A stretch of 64,000 nt of DNA. Source: Yimella lutea (GTDB lineage: Bacteria; Actinomycetota; Actinomycetes; Actinomycetales; Dermatophilaceae). Position numbers and translations under genes: made by a program. The stretch spans positions 496,001-560,000 of the forward strand of contig NZ_VFMO01000001.1 of the NCBI RefSeq assembly GCF_006715095.1, written 5' to 3'. Numbering within the stretch: position 1 is the stretch's first letter; the number at the start of each line of letters is the position of its first letter. A model generated the notes under the pieces. It had not been told where the DNA came from, ran no database searches, and saw only the letters and a program-made list of their open reading frames with translations. Below, piece by piece: positions 32,851-40,901 of the stretch.

Positions 32851-34341
32851 ATGACCAATCTCGCCTGCAATCTGCAGAACACCGCCGCCCAGCACCCCGA
32901 CAACGTCGCACTGCGGATGGGCGAGCACTCGATGACCTACGCCCAGCTGGCCGACGCGGCCGGACGCGTGGCGAACCTGTTGAAGGACAAGGGGATCCAG
33001 CCGGGCGATCGGGTTGCCATTTCGCTGCCGAACGTCTTCGACTTCCCGGTCATCCTCTACGGTGCGCTCCAGGCCGGCGCCGTGGTCATCCCGATGAACC
33101 CGCTGTTCCGTCCGCGCGAGGTGGAGTACTACCTGTCCGACTCCGGCGCCAAGCTGATGTTCGGCATGCCGGGCGACGCCGCCGCAGGGGCCGAGGAGGC
33201 CGGTGTCCCGTTCATCGAGGTGCCGTTGCCCGCCGGCATCGGTGAGTCGATCAAGCAGTACGAGCCGAGCACCGAGTTCGTCGACCGCGACGACAGCGAC
33301 ACCGCCGTCATCCTCTACACCTCCGGCACCACCGGTCGTCCGAAGGGCGCCGAGCTGACCCACTTCTCGCTGAACAAGAACCAGGAGGTCGTCGCCCGCA
33401 CGCTGATGGCGATCACCGAGGACGACGTGATCGCCGGCTGCCTGCCCTTGTTCCACGTCTTCGGCCTGACCTGTGGCCTCAACACCTCCGTCGCCACCGG
33501 CGCGACGCTGGCCATGGTCCCTCGTTTCGAGCCCGGCGCGGTGCTGGAGATGCTCGACAAGGCCGGCGTCACGATCTTCCAGGGCGTGCCGACGATGTAC
33601 CAGGCGTTGCTGGCTGCGACCGCCGACCGGGAGGTCAACTTCCCCAAGCTGCGGGTCTGCGCCAGCGGCGGATCGGCGATGCCGGTCGAGGTGATGAAGA
33701 AGTTCGAGCAGAAGTTCGGCTGCGTCGTGCTCGAGGGTTACGGCCTGTCCGAGACCTCGCCCGTCGCGTCGTTCAACCACCCGAACGCCGAGCGCAAGGC
33801 CGGCTCGATCGGCACCCCGCTCGAGGGCGTCGAGATGCGCCTGGCCGAGCCGGACGGTTCGGACACCGCCAAGGGCGAGATCGGCGAGATCGCGATCCGT
33901 GGCCACCTGTTGATGAAGGGCTACTGGAAGCGTCCGGACGCCACTGCCGAGGCGATCCGCGACGGCTGGTTCTTCTCCGGCGACCTGGCGCAGATGGACG
34001 ACGACGGTTACTTCTTCATCGTCGACCGCAGCAAGGACATGATCATCCGCGGCGGGTACAACGTGTACCCGCGCGAGGTCGAGGAAGTGCTGTACGAGCA
34101 CCCGGACGTCGCCGAGGCCGCCGTCATCGGCGTCCCGCACGAGCACTACGGCGAGGAAGTGATCGCCTACGTCGTCCGTACCGGCGACTCGCAGCTGACC
34201 GAGCAGGAGATCCAGGACTTCGCCAAGGAGCGCCTGGCCGCCTACAAGTACCCGCGCGAGGTGCGGTTCATCGGCGAGCTGCCCAAGGGAGCGACCGGCA
34301 AGATCCTGAAGCGTGAACTGCGGGATTCCTCAGAGGGCTGA
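32851..34341 (+). CDS. Acyl-CoA ligase, AMP-forming (long-chain fatty acid type)
   Basis: The 496-residue enzyme activates a carboxylic acid, probably a fatty acid, to its CoA ester through an acyl-adenylate. Diagnostic blocks are ILYTSGTTGRPKGAELTH (about 152-169), LEGYGLSETSPVASF, GWFFSGDLAQMDDDGYFFIV, IIRGGYNVYPREVEEVL and the C-terminal catalytic Lys in LPKGATGKILKREL. Length and motifs are complete. A MarR-type regulator starts 3 bp after its stop, so the two are probably one operon and the regulator may sense the acid or its CoA ester. Confidence 0.93.
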   Translation: MTNLACNLQNTAAQHPDNVALRMGEHSMTYAQLADAAGRVANLLKDKGIQPGDRVAISLPNVFDFPVILYGALQAGAVVIPMNPLFRPREVEYYLSDSGAKLMFGMPGDAAAGAEEAGVPFIEVPLPAGIGESIKQYEPSTEFVDRDDSDTAVILYTSGTTGRPKGAELTHFSLNKNQEVVARTLMAITEDDVIAGCLPLFHVFGLTCGLNTSVATGATLAMVPRFEPGAVLEMLDKAGVTIFQGVPTMYQALLAATADREVNFPKLRVCASGGSAMPVEVMKKFEQKFGCVVLEGYGLSETSPVASFNHPNAERKAGSIGTPLEGVEMRLAEPDGSDTAKGEIGEIAIRGHLLMKGYWKRPDATAEAIRDGWFFSGDLAQMDDDGYFFIVDRSKDMIIRGGYNVYPREVEEVLYEHPDVAEAAVIGVPHEHYGEEVIAYVVRTGDSQLTEQEIQDFAKERLAAYKYPREVRFIGELPKGATGKILKRELRDSSEG

Positions 34342-34344
34342 GCG

Positions 34345-34776
34345 ATGAGCGACATACCCGCGGACGACCTCGGTGCTCAGTTGTTGTCGGCGGTGGCCAA
34401 ACTCAACCGCTGGGCGACCAAGCATTCGGAGTTGCCGATCCCGACCGGTCAGGCACGTCTGTTGAGCTTGGTCGAGGCGCACGACAACGCCCGGGTGGGT
34501 GAGCTCGCCGCGGCCGACCACTGCAGTCAGCCGACGATGACCGCTCAGGTGAAAAGGCTTGAGCAACAAGGGTTGTTGGTCCGTGCGAGCGACGAGGACG
34601 ACGCCCGCGCGAGCCTGATCTCGCTGACGGACGCCGGACGCCGGGTGCTCGACGAAGCGCGGCGGGCGCGGTCGGCGACGATCACTCCGGTACTCGCCGG
34701 ACTGTCCGAGCAGGATCGCGAAGTGCTGGTGCGGGCGAACGAGTTGTTGCGACAGATCGCGTCCGAGCGTCCCTGA
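34345..34776 (+). CDS. MarR family transcriptional regulator
   Basis: The 143-residue protein has the winged helix-turn-helix of MarR proteins: VGELAAADHCSQPTMTAQVKR as the recognition region (about residues 52-72), followed by LEQQGLLVRASDEDDARAS with the wing and the conserved DxR. These dimers repress nearby genes until a small aromatic or acyl ligand binds. It directly follows the acyl-CoA ligase with no promoter between, and lies upstream of uricase by about 250 bp. Which of these it controls cannot be read from the sequence. Confidence 0.9.
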   Translation: MSDIPADDLGAQLLSAVAKLNRWATKHSELPIPTGQARLLSLVEAHDNARVGELAAADHCSQPTMTAQVKRLEQQGLLVRASDEDDARASLISLTDAGRRVLDEARRARSATITPVLAGLSEQDREVLVRANELLRQIASERP

Positions 34777-34944
34777 CAACCGGTCGCGATGACGACCACC
34801 TCCCTTGAAGACGCCCGTAGTATGGCGAACCGGCCGTTATGACGACCGCCGGGCGAGGCATCGTGACATCTGTCATCGAGGCGTGGACTCCACCCTTGAC
34901 AGGGTGTGATGTGCGTCCCTACGGTTCCATCAGTCGGTATTCAA

Positions 34945-34961
34945 ATTTCGTATTGCGAAAT
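34945..34961. promoter_or_regulatory. Dyad operator candidate upstream of uricase
   Basis: ATTTCG-TATTG-CGAAAT is a perfect 6-bp inverted repeat with a 5-bp centre in an AT-rich patch, 67 bp ahead of the uricase ATG. The form resembles operators of IclR-like and some other dimeric regulators, which often control purine or ureide breakdown. No such regulator gene lies beside it. Confidence 0.5.
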
Positions 34962-35027
34962 GCACCTCAGAACCGAGTCTTTGGGTGTCCTGGCCGCGGA
35001 GGGCGCCCCTACCAAGGAGCAGAACCG

Positions 35028-35936
35028 ATGGCGATCTCGCTCGGAAGCAACCAGTACGGCAAGGCGGAGAACCGTGTGATGCGGGTCTACCGCGACACCG
35101 ACCGTCACTCGATCCGTGACCTCAATGTCTCGACCTCGCTGCGTGGCGACTTCACCGCCGCCCACCTCGAGGGCAACCAGGGCGACGTCCTGCCGACCGA
35201 CACCCAGAAGAACACGTCCTTCGCGTTCGCCAAGGAGGTCGGCATCGAGTCGCCGGAGGCCTACGGCGTCGCGCTCGGCAAGCACTTCCTGACCGCCGCT
35301 GCGAAGGCGACCGGATCGCAGATCCGCATCGAGGAGTACGCCTGGGACCGCATCCAGGTCGACGGCCAGGGTCACGACCACTCGTTCGTGCGCCGCGGCA
35401 CCGAGACCCGCACCGCGATCATCACGGTCGAAGGTCGCGACGCCGACCAGAAGGTGTGGGTCGTCTCCGGCCTGGAGGACCTCATCGTCCTGAAGTCGAC
35501 CGGCTCGGAGTTCAAGGGCTTCCTCAAGGACAAGTACACGACGCTCGAGGAGGCCGACGACCGCATCATGGCGACCAGCCTCACCGCGCGCTGGCGCTTC
35601 AACACGATCGACGGCGTGAACTTCGACGAGGTCTACGATGACGTCAAGAAGCTCTGCCTGGCCGCGTTCGCGACCACGTACAGCCGCGCGCTGCAGGAGA
35701 CCCTCTACGCGATGGGCCGCGACGTGCTCGAGGCGCACCCTGAGATCGACGAGATCAAGTTCTCCGCGCCCAACAAGCACCACTTCCTCTACGACCTCGA
35801 CCGGTTCGGCCTTGAGAACAACGGCGAGGTCTTCATTGCCGCCGACCGCCCGTACGGCCTCATCGAAGCGACCGTCCTCCGCGACGGTGCCGGCGAGCCC
35901 GGCGAGGCGTGGACCGCGGTTCCGTCGTTCATCTGA
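35028..35936 (+). CDS. Urate oxidase (uricase)
   Basis: The cofactor-free oxidase converts urate and oxygen to 5-hydroxyisourate and hydrogen peroxide in purine breakdown. The 302-residue protein has both repeated T-fold units: NQYGKAENRVMRVYRDTDRH with the catalytic Lys, VLPTDTQKNTSFAFAKE with the catalytic Thr, and the conserved APNKHHFLYDLDRFG. AAGGAG lies 8 nt before the ATG at 35028; the longer open frame upstream is not coding. The usual partners for hydroxyisourate and OHCU processing are not adjacent. A dyad 67 bp upstream may be its operator. Confidence 0.95.
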   Translation: MAISLGSNQYGKAENRVMRVYRDTDRHSIRDLNVSTSLRGDFTAAHLEGNQGDVLPTDTQKNTSFAFAKEVGIESPEAYGVALGKHFLTAAAKATGSQIRIEEYAWDRIQVDGQGHDHSFVRRGTETRTAIITVEGRDADQKVWVVSGLEDLIVLKSTGSEFKGFLKDKYTTLEEADDRIMATSLTARWRFNTIDGVNFDEVYDDVKKLCLAAFATTYSRALQETLYAMGRDVLEAHPEIDEIKFSAPNKHHFLYDLDRFGLENNGEVFIAADRPYGLIEATVLRDGAGEPGEAWTAVPSFI

Positions 35937-35966
35937 GTTCGTTTTGGTTTCACCCATGACATGAAG

Positions 35967-36032
35967 GCGCGACAGTCGTCCGTTACGCCGCGGTTCGGAC
36001 GTGCACCAGGGCGTAACGCGCGACTGTCGCGC
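35967..36032. terminator. Long nested hairpin between convergent genes
   Basis: Outer arms GCGCGACAGTCG (35967-35978) and CGACTGTCGCGC (36021-36032) pair perfectly. Inner arms GTTACGCC (35982-35989) and GGCGTAAC (36010-36017) pair inside a 3-nt symmetrical bulge, with a 20-nt loop. A GCTTTCG tract follows on the plus side. It probably terminates uricase from one side and the GH15-like gene from the other. Confidence 0.75.
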
Positions 36033-36070
36033 TTTCGTCGTCCCTGGGCTGTTCGCCGGGAAGTGGGAAG

Positions 36071-37411
36071 TCAACCCTCGAGCCCCTGGATCGCGAGCAG
36101 CACCGCAGCCCCGGTCCAAGCGAGCGGCGCCACCGCGGCAGGCTCGCCCGTCTCCAGCACCTTCTCCGGGTACGAACCAGCGATCGTGCGATGTTCACCG
36201 AGCCACTGCACCATGTCGCTGGCCCGATGCGTCTGACCAGATGCACCCAGAACAGCTGCGACAGTCGCGGTTTCAGGCGTCCAGCTGATCCCGTCGCGGT
36301 GCCAACTCGAACCCGGTGCCAACCCGCCGGCCGGTCGTTTCAGCCGGGGCAACAGTGAAACCAGGCCTTGCAGCGCATGCTCGTTCACCGCTTCCCGGAA
36401 GGGTGGAAGCAGGAAGGCAGCGCCGATGTCCGGGTCGCTGCGTCCGGGGTGGCGCGGGTAGCCGTACCGGCCGTAGGCGCTCATGATCGTCGCGTCCAAC
36501 CGAGTCAGCGCACGACTGGCTCGCTCGGCTCGCGCAGTGTCGCCGAGTGCGGTCAGCAGACGCACCGACGCTTCGAGGCCGGCGGCGAGCACCGCGCACG
36601 TGGCCAGAGTCGGTGACCGTTCGGCCACCTCCCAGTAGTCCGGGGTCGCCGGCGGCAACCCGGACGAGGTGTTCGTCGCGGCGATGATCCGGTCGGTGCT
36701 GCGCACGATCAGCGATCTCCAGGACGCGACCTCGACGCGAGCCCGGTCTGCCGGCAGACGCGCTCGTACCTGGTCGGCCGCCCACAGTGCCCATCCCGAA
36801 CCGTCCAACTGCCGTGCCCGGCGGTCGGGGCTGCGTGAGGTGCCGGGCGCGTATCGAGCCTCGAACCAGCCGTCGTCCGATTGCGCCGACCGCAGGAAGC
36901 GGATGACTCGCACGGCGGCGTCGGGCTGACCGGTCATCGCCTGAGCCACCGCGACGAATGCGCTGTCGCGAGGCCAGCTGAACCGCCAGTACGGCGTCCA
37001 CGCGGCGACCGGACTCGGCAGACCGTCGGAGAGCACGAACACGTCCTGCAACGCCGAGCGCGCGAACTCCTTGAAATCACCGGTGCGCGACCACTGCGGA
37101 GCGGCAGCGAGCATGATGTTCTCGCTGGTGAGCAGGGCGGACGCGTCCGGTGCCGTCTGCAGGACTCGGCTGTCCCGGATCAACAGGCTCACTTCCCCGG
37201 ACTGGACGAGCGTGCGGTCTTCGCCGGGCACCGGATCGCCTTGCGGCGCAGGCCCTTTGGCAACGGTTGCGGAGTACAGCGGCACGTGGCGGGGGTACTC
37301 GCGGCGGGGCCAGGCCTGGTAGCCGAGCAGGCCGCCGACGCCGGCGGTGGTGGCGACGGCCGCGGCCACGAAGGTGCGCCGGGTCGGACGCGCTCGCTTG
37401 CCGTTCACCAC
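36071..37411 (-). CDS. Tat-type exported glycoside hydrolase family 15-like protein
   Basis: The 446-residue protein begins with basic residues and RRTFVAAAVATTAGVGGLLG, a twin-arginine-like export signal. The body is all-helical in pattern and matches glucoamylase-like (alpha/alpha)6 barrels: PYWRFSWPRDSAFVAVAQ near residue 141, AQSDDGWFEARY, LDGSGWALWAADQV and ISWTPETATVAAVLGA. Acidic residues that would serve as acid/base are present but I cannot assign them. The substrate, probably an alpha-glucoside or trehalose-like sugar, is not determined. It is divergent from the App1 gene with a 41-bp gap. Confidence 0.75.
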   Translation of the reverse strand: MVNGKRARPTRRTFVAAAVATTAGVGGLLGYQAWPRREYPRHVPLYSATVAKGPAPQGDPVPGEDRTLVQSGEVSLLIRDSRVLQTAPDASALLTSENIMLAAAPQWSRTGDFKEFARSALQDVFVLSDGLPSPVAAWTPYWRFSWPRDSAFVAVAQAMTGQPDAAVRVIRFLRSAQSDDGWFEARYAPGTSRSPDRRARQLDGSGWALWAADQVRARLPADRARVEVASWRSLIVRSTDRIIAATNTSSGLPPATPDYWEVAERSPTLATCAVLAAGLEASVRLLTALGDTARAERASRALTRLDATIMSAYGRYGYPRHPGRSDPDIGAAFLLPPFREAVNEHALQGLVSLLPRLKRPAGGLAPGSSWHRDGISWTPETATVAAVLGASGQTHRASDMVQWLGEHRTIAGSYPEKVLETGEPAAVAPLAWTGAAVLLAIQGLEG

Positions 37412-37452
37412 GCGTCCAGACTAGGCGGGACGGTTCGCCTAGGGTGTTGCCC

Positions 37453-38490
37453 ATGGGTTCGATGCACCCCGCCGCCCGCGCCGAGGACGCGTTCAACAGT
37501 GTGCTGGGCACGTTGCTGTCGCGACGTGGATTCGTCACGCGCGTGTTGGCCTATTCCGGCTATGCCAGCAGCACCCAGGCGCGGGTCATGGGACGCATCG
37601 TGCTCTCACGCGTCGACGCCGCCGACCAACCGATCGACCCGATGTACGCCAGTGTGCGGCGCGGCATCCGGGTCTTCATGGCCGCCCCGCAATCCCGGCA
37701 GCCGGTACAGGTGCGACTCGGAGATGCGGTCGTGGACACCCACTCCGATCGCGGTGGCTACTTCGACATCACTCTGCAGGGCCACGGACTCGAGCCGGGT
37801 TGGCACCACGCCCGGGTGCGCTGCGGAACGGTCGAGAGCACTGCCCCGGTGCAGGTGATCGGCGACGACATCCGGTTCGGGATCATCAGCGACATCGACG
37901 ACACCTGCGTCGTCACCTCGCTCCCGCGTCCGATGCTCGCCGCGTACAACACGTTCGTGCTGCCGGAGACGGCCCGCCGAGTCGTGCCCGGGATGTCGGC
38001 GCTGTATCGGTCGCTGCTCGCGCACAATCCCGGATCGCCGATGTTGTACCTGTCGACCGGAGCCTGGAACACCCAGCCCATCATCAATCGCTTCCTGCAA
38101 CGCCACGGGTTCCCGACCGGCGCGTTGCTGATGACCGACTGGGGTGCCACCGAGACCGCCGTCTTCCGCAGCGGACGCGAACACAAGCGTTCCCAATTGC
38201 GCCGACTGGCAGTCGAATTCCCGAACATCCAGTGGCTGCTGGTGGGCGACGACGGGCAGCACGATCCGGAGATCTACGACGAGTTCGCCGCCGAGATGCC
38301 CGACAACGTCCGGGCGATCGCGATCCGACAGTTGACCGTCACCCAGCAGATGCTGTCGCACGGTCACCCACTGTCGCGTGACGACGGACGCGCGTCGCCG
38401 ACCTTCAAGGTCGAGGGCGGCGACGGGTACGCCCTCTTCCAGGAACTCTCCTGCCTGCGCACCCTCGACACCGGCGTCTCCCATGCCTGA
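37453..38490 (+). CDS. App1-like phosphatidate phosphatase domain protein
   Basis: The 345-residue protein has the DUF2183/APP1 catalytic domain, a HAD-type phosphatase. The nucleophile motif is GIISDIDDTCVVTSL (about residues 149-163), a second motif is MLYLSTGAWNTQPI, and the late acidic motif is WLLVGDDGQHDPEIYDEFA. The N-terminal 130 residues form a beta-rich region ending in a segment like GYFDITLQGHGLEPGW. Yeast App1 dephosphorylates phosphatidic acid; bacterial substrates are less certain. Its stop overlaps the Fpg/Nei-type gene by 8 nt. Confidence 0.87.
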   Translation: MGSMHPAARAEDAFNSVLGTLLSRRGFVTRVLAYSGYASSTQARVMGRIVLSRVDAADQPIDPMYASVRRGIRVFMAAPQSRQPVQVRLGDAVVDTHSDRGGYFDITLQGHGLEPGWHHARVRCGTVESTAPVQVIGDDIRFGIISDIDDTCVVTSLPRPMLAAYNTFVLPETARRVVPGMSALYRSLLAHNPGSPMLYLSTGAWNTQPIINRFLQRHGFPTGALLMTDWGATETAVFRSGREHKRSQLRRLAVEFPNIQWLLVGDDGQHDPEIYDEFAAEMPDNVRAIAIRQLTVTQQMLSHGHPLSRDDGRASPTFKVEGGDGYALFQELSCLRTLDTGVSHA

Positions 38491-39349
38491 GTTGCCCGAG
38501 GTCGAGTCCCTCGTGCGCTTCCTGCGCTCGCGGGTCGAAGGCGTCGCGGTGGCCGACGTCGAGCTCGCCTCGTTCAGCGTGCTCAAGACCTATTCGCCTG
38601 CGCCGCAGGCACTCTGCGGACTTTTCGTCACCGACGTGCGACGGTTCGGCAAGTGGATCGACCTCGACGTCGACGGCATCCACCTCGTCTTCCACCTGTC
38701 CCGCGCGGGCTGGTTGCGTTGGTATGAGAAGGCACCGGCCACCCGGCTACGTCCGGGCGGCAAGTCCCCGGTGGCGCTGCGAGTCTCGTTCGAGGACGGC
38801 TCGGCGTTCGACCTGACCGAGCAGGGCACGCAGAAGCGTCTGGCCGCGTACATCGTCAAGGACCCCACCACCGAGGTGCCGCAGATCGCCTCCCTCGGGC
38901 CGGACGCGTTGTCCGAGGAGTTCACGCTCGAGGTGTTCGCGCAGTTGCTCGCCGCAAAGAAGGGGCAGATCAAGGGCGTGCTGCGCGACCAGTCGGTGAT
39001 CGCCGGCGTCGGCAACGCCTACTCGGACGAGGTGCTGCACGTCGCGAAACTGTCGCCGTACGCGAAGGCGGATTCCCTTGATCCTGAAGCGGTTTCGCGG
39101 CTCTACAATGCGATGCGGGATACCCTCAACGGCGCGATCGAAGCCTCCGCAGGCAAGCCCGCCGCCGAACTCAAGGACGCCAAGCGCTCCGGGATGCGGG
39201 TGCACGGACGCGCCGGCGAGAAGTGCCCGGAGTGCGGCGACGTGGTGCGCGAGGTGTCCTTCGCGGACCGCTCGATGCAGTACTGCGCGACCTGCCAGAC
39301 CGGCGGCAAGACGCTCGCCGACCGGCGCATGTCCCGCCTGCTCAAGTGA
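38483..39349 (+). CDS. Fpg/Nei family DNA glycosylase
   Basis: The enzyme excises oxidised bases and nicks the strand. The 288-residue protein starts MPELPEVESLV; the Pro after Met is the catalytic nucleophile and the next Glu is required. The central GVLRDQSVIAGVGNAYSDEV is the helix-two-turn-helix region. The C-terminal zinc finger is complete, CPECG and CATCQTGGK giving C-x2-C and C-x2-C. The exact start is fixed by the PELPE motif. It overlaps the App1 gene by 8 nt, suggesting translational coupling. MutM-type and Nei-type substrates cannot be separated here. Confidence 0.92.
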   Translation: MPELPEVESLVRFLRSRVEGVAVADVELASFSVLKTYSPAPQALCGLFVTDVRRFGKWIDLDVDGIHLVFHLSRAGWLRWYEKAPATRLRPGGKSPVALRVSFEDGSAFDLTEQGTQKRLAAYIVKDPTTEVPQIASLGPDALSEEFTLEVFAQLLAAKKGQIKGVLRDQSVIAGVGNAYSDEVLHVAKLSPYAKADSLDPEAVSRLYNAMRDTLNGAIEASAGKPAAELKDAKRSGMRVHGRAGEKCPECGDVVREVSFADRSMQYCATCQTGGKTLADRRMSRLLK

Positions 39350-39372
39350 TCCTCAACTGATGCTCACCTACG

Positions 39373-39442
39373 CCGAGTGGCCGGGCTATGAATCAGCGTC
39401 CGGGCTATAGCCCGGCCACCAATTCACAGCCCGGCCACTCGG
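39373..39442. terminator. Long hairpin with an inner palindrome between convergent genes
   Basis: Outer arms at 39373-39387 (CCGAGTGGCCGGGCT) and 39428-39442 pair perfectly over 15 bp. The interior contains a second, 16-bp palindrome, CCGGGCTATAGCCCGG (39400-39415). The half-site CCGGGCT or its complement thus occurs four times in 70 bp. It separates the Fpg/Nei gene from the leftward rhodanese gene and probably ends both transcripts. Confidence 0.7.
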
Positions 39443-39456
39443 TGAAGGTCTGTGTG

Positions 39457-39777
39457 TCAGATGACGGTGGGTTCCACGTTGTGCTGGGTGACGACGGGCT
39501 TGCCGTCGAACTCCCACTGCTTCATCCCGCCGGCGACGTTCGCGACCTCGAAGCCCTGCGCCTCCAGCCACTGAACGGCGCGGCTCGACCGGTTGCCCGA
39601 ACGGCAGACCACGGGCAGCGGCTCGCCCTCGGGCAGGTCACCCAGGCGCTCCGGAATCTCCCCGAGCGGAATGTGTACCGAGTTGGGGGCGTGGCCCGCG
39701 TCCCATTCGTCCTGCTCGCGGACGTCGAGAATGATCGCGTCGTCGGCGATGTCCTTCGGCTGCAGTTCTTCGCTCAT
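39457..39777 (-). CDS. Single-domain rhodanese-like protein
   Basis: The 106-residue protein is a stand-alone rhodanese domain with ILDVREQDEWDAGHAPNSVH, the active-site loop VCRSGNRSSRAVQWL with catalytic Cys, and NVAGGMKQWEFDGKPV. It probably transfers sulfane sulfur between small acceptors. The ATG lies at 39777; the 5' extension of the frame is out of family. It is divergent from the pyridoxal kinase gene with a long inverted repeat between them. A paralogue lies at 49121-49456. Confidence 0.9.
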   Translation of the reverse strand: MSEELQPKDIADDAIILDVREQDEWDAGHAPNSVHIPLGEIPERLGDLPEGEPLPVVCRSGNRSSRAVQWLEAQGFEVANVAGGMKQWEFDGKPVVTQHNVEPTVI

Positions 39778-39798
39778 GGTGACCAGCGTAGGGATCGT

Positions 39799-39897
39799 CG
39801 TACACCCGTGCTGCAGTTCGGCGCGGCCCAGAATCCTGGGTCCGGGATTGCACGGGTGTGGCGCCTGCGCACCGACGAACTGCAGCACAGGTGTACG
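39799..39897. repeat. 22-bp inverted repeat in a divergent promoter gap
   Basis: Arms 39799-39820 and 39876-39897 are inverse copies with one mismatch; each contains CTGCAGTTCG or its complement. They enclose a smaller AATCC / GGATT pairing. The element fills the space between the starts of the rhodanese and pyridoxal kinase genes, so it is not a simple terminator. It may be an operator, an attenuating 5' structure, or a mobile miniature. Confidence 0.6.
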
Positions 39898-39922
39898 GCA
39901 CGGCCGTACTAGCATCGCGGGA

Positions 39923-40774
39923 ATGAAGATCCTGTCGATCCAGAGCTCGGTCGCCTACGGCTACGCCGGTAACTCCTCCGCCGTCTTCCCGTTGCAGCGC
40001 CTGGGGCACGAGGTCTGGCCGGTCTACACCGTGCACTTCTCCAACCACACCGGTTACGGCGAGTGGCGGGGACCGGTCTTCGAACCCGAGACCGTGCGTG
40101 ACGTGATCACCGGCATCGAGGAGCGCGGCGTCCTGCCCGAATGCGACGCCGTGTTGTCGGGCTACATGGGCGCCGACCCGATCGGCACCGTGATTCTGGA
40201 CGCCGTCGCACGGGTGAAGGCGGCGAACCCGAAGGCGATCTACTGCGCCGACCCGGTCATGGGCGACGTCGGACGCGGGTTCTTCGTGCGTCCGGGGATC
40301 CCCGAGTTCATGCGTGACAAGGTCGTGCCGGCCGCCGACGTGATCACCCCGAACCAGTGGGAGTTGCAGTACCTCACCGGTGAGCGCGAGATCCACTCCG
40401 TCGCCGAACTGCTGGACGCCGCGCGCTCCATCCGTGATCGCGGACCGGAGACCGTGCTGGTCACCTCGGTGCAGACCGACGAGACCCCGGCCGACTCCGT
40501 CCAGCTGGCCGTCGTCAACGGGGACGGCGCCTGGATCGTCACCACCCCGTTGCTGCCGATGTACGTGGTCGGTGCCGGTGACGCGACCACTGCGATCTTC
40601 CTGGCGCACCTGCTCACCGAACCCGCCGAGCAGGCGCTCGCCGCGACCGCCGACTCCGTGTTCGGCGTCATGGAGACCACCCACACCGCGGCCACGCGTG
40701 AGATCCAGATCGTCGGCGCTCAGGAACTCATCGCCCACCCGACGGGGCGGTTCGAGGTCACCCGGCTCGACTGA
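39923..40774 (+). CDS. pdxY: Pyridoxal kinase
   Basis: The 283-residue kinase phosphorylates pyridoxal to pyridoxal 5'-phosphate in vitamin B6 salvage. It opens MKILSIQSSVAYGYAGNSSA and continues with YTVHFSNHTGYGEWRG, YCADPVMGDVGRGFFV, DVITPNQWELQYLTG and the anion-hole GAGDATTAIFLAHLL with the catalytic Asp. These are diagnostic of PdxY/PdxK in the ribokinase superfamily. The frame upstream of the ATG at 39923 crosses the inverted repeat and is not coding. Confidence 0.93.
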   Translation: MKILSIQSSVAYGYAGNSSAVFPLQRLGHEVWPVYTVHFSNHTGYGEWRGPVFEPETVRDVITGIEERGVLPECDAVLSGYMGADPIGTVILDAVARVKAANPKAIYCADPVMGDVGRGFFVRPGIPEFMRDKVVPAADVITPNQWELQYLTGEREIHSVAELLDAARSIRDRGPETVLVTSVQTDETPADSVQLAVVNGDGAWIVTTPLLPMYVVGAGDATTAIFLAHLLTEPAEQALAATADSVFGVMETTHTAATREIQIVGAQELIAHPTGRFEVTRLD

Positions 40775-40846
40775 CGGATTCGCCGAAGCCCCTCCCGCAT
40801 TCGCTCGGCCACTGCCACCATGGACGCTTGACCAAGGAGGCACGTG

Positions 40847-40870
40847 ATGTCTTCCGCTAGCGGCCTCTAG
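40847..40870 (+). CDS. Seven-codon open frame behind a near-perfect ribosome site
   Basis: ACCAAGGAGGCACGTG precedes ATG at 40847, giving an ideal AAGGAGG site, yet the frame ends after MSSASGL at a TAG (40868-40870). The next 30 bp are full of stops. It lies between pyridoxal kinase and the leftward GNAT gene. It may be the head of a decayed gene or a leader peptide; no function is assigned. Confidence 0.3.
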   Translation: MSSASGL

Positions 40871-40901
40871 TTGAGTTGCTAGATAGGCAGATAAGACCCG
40901 A

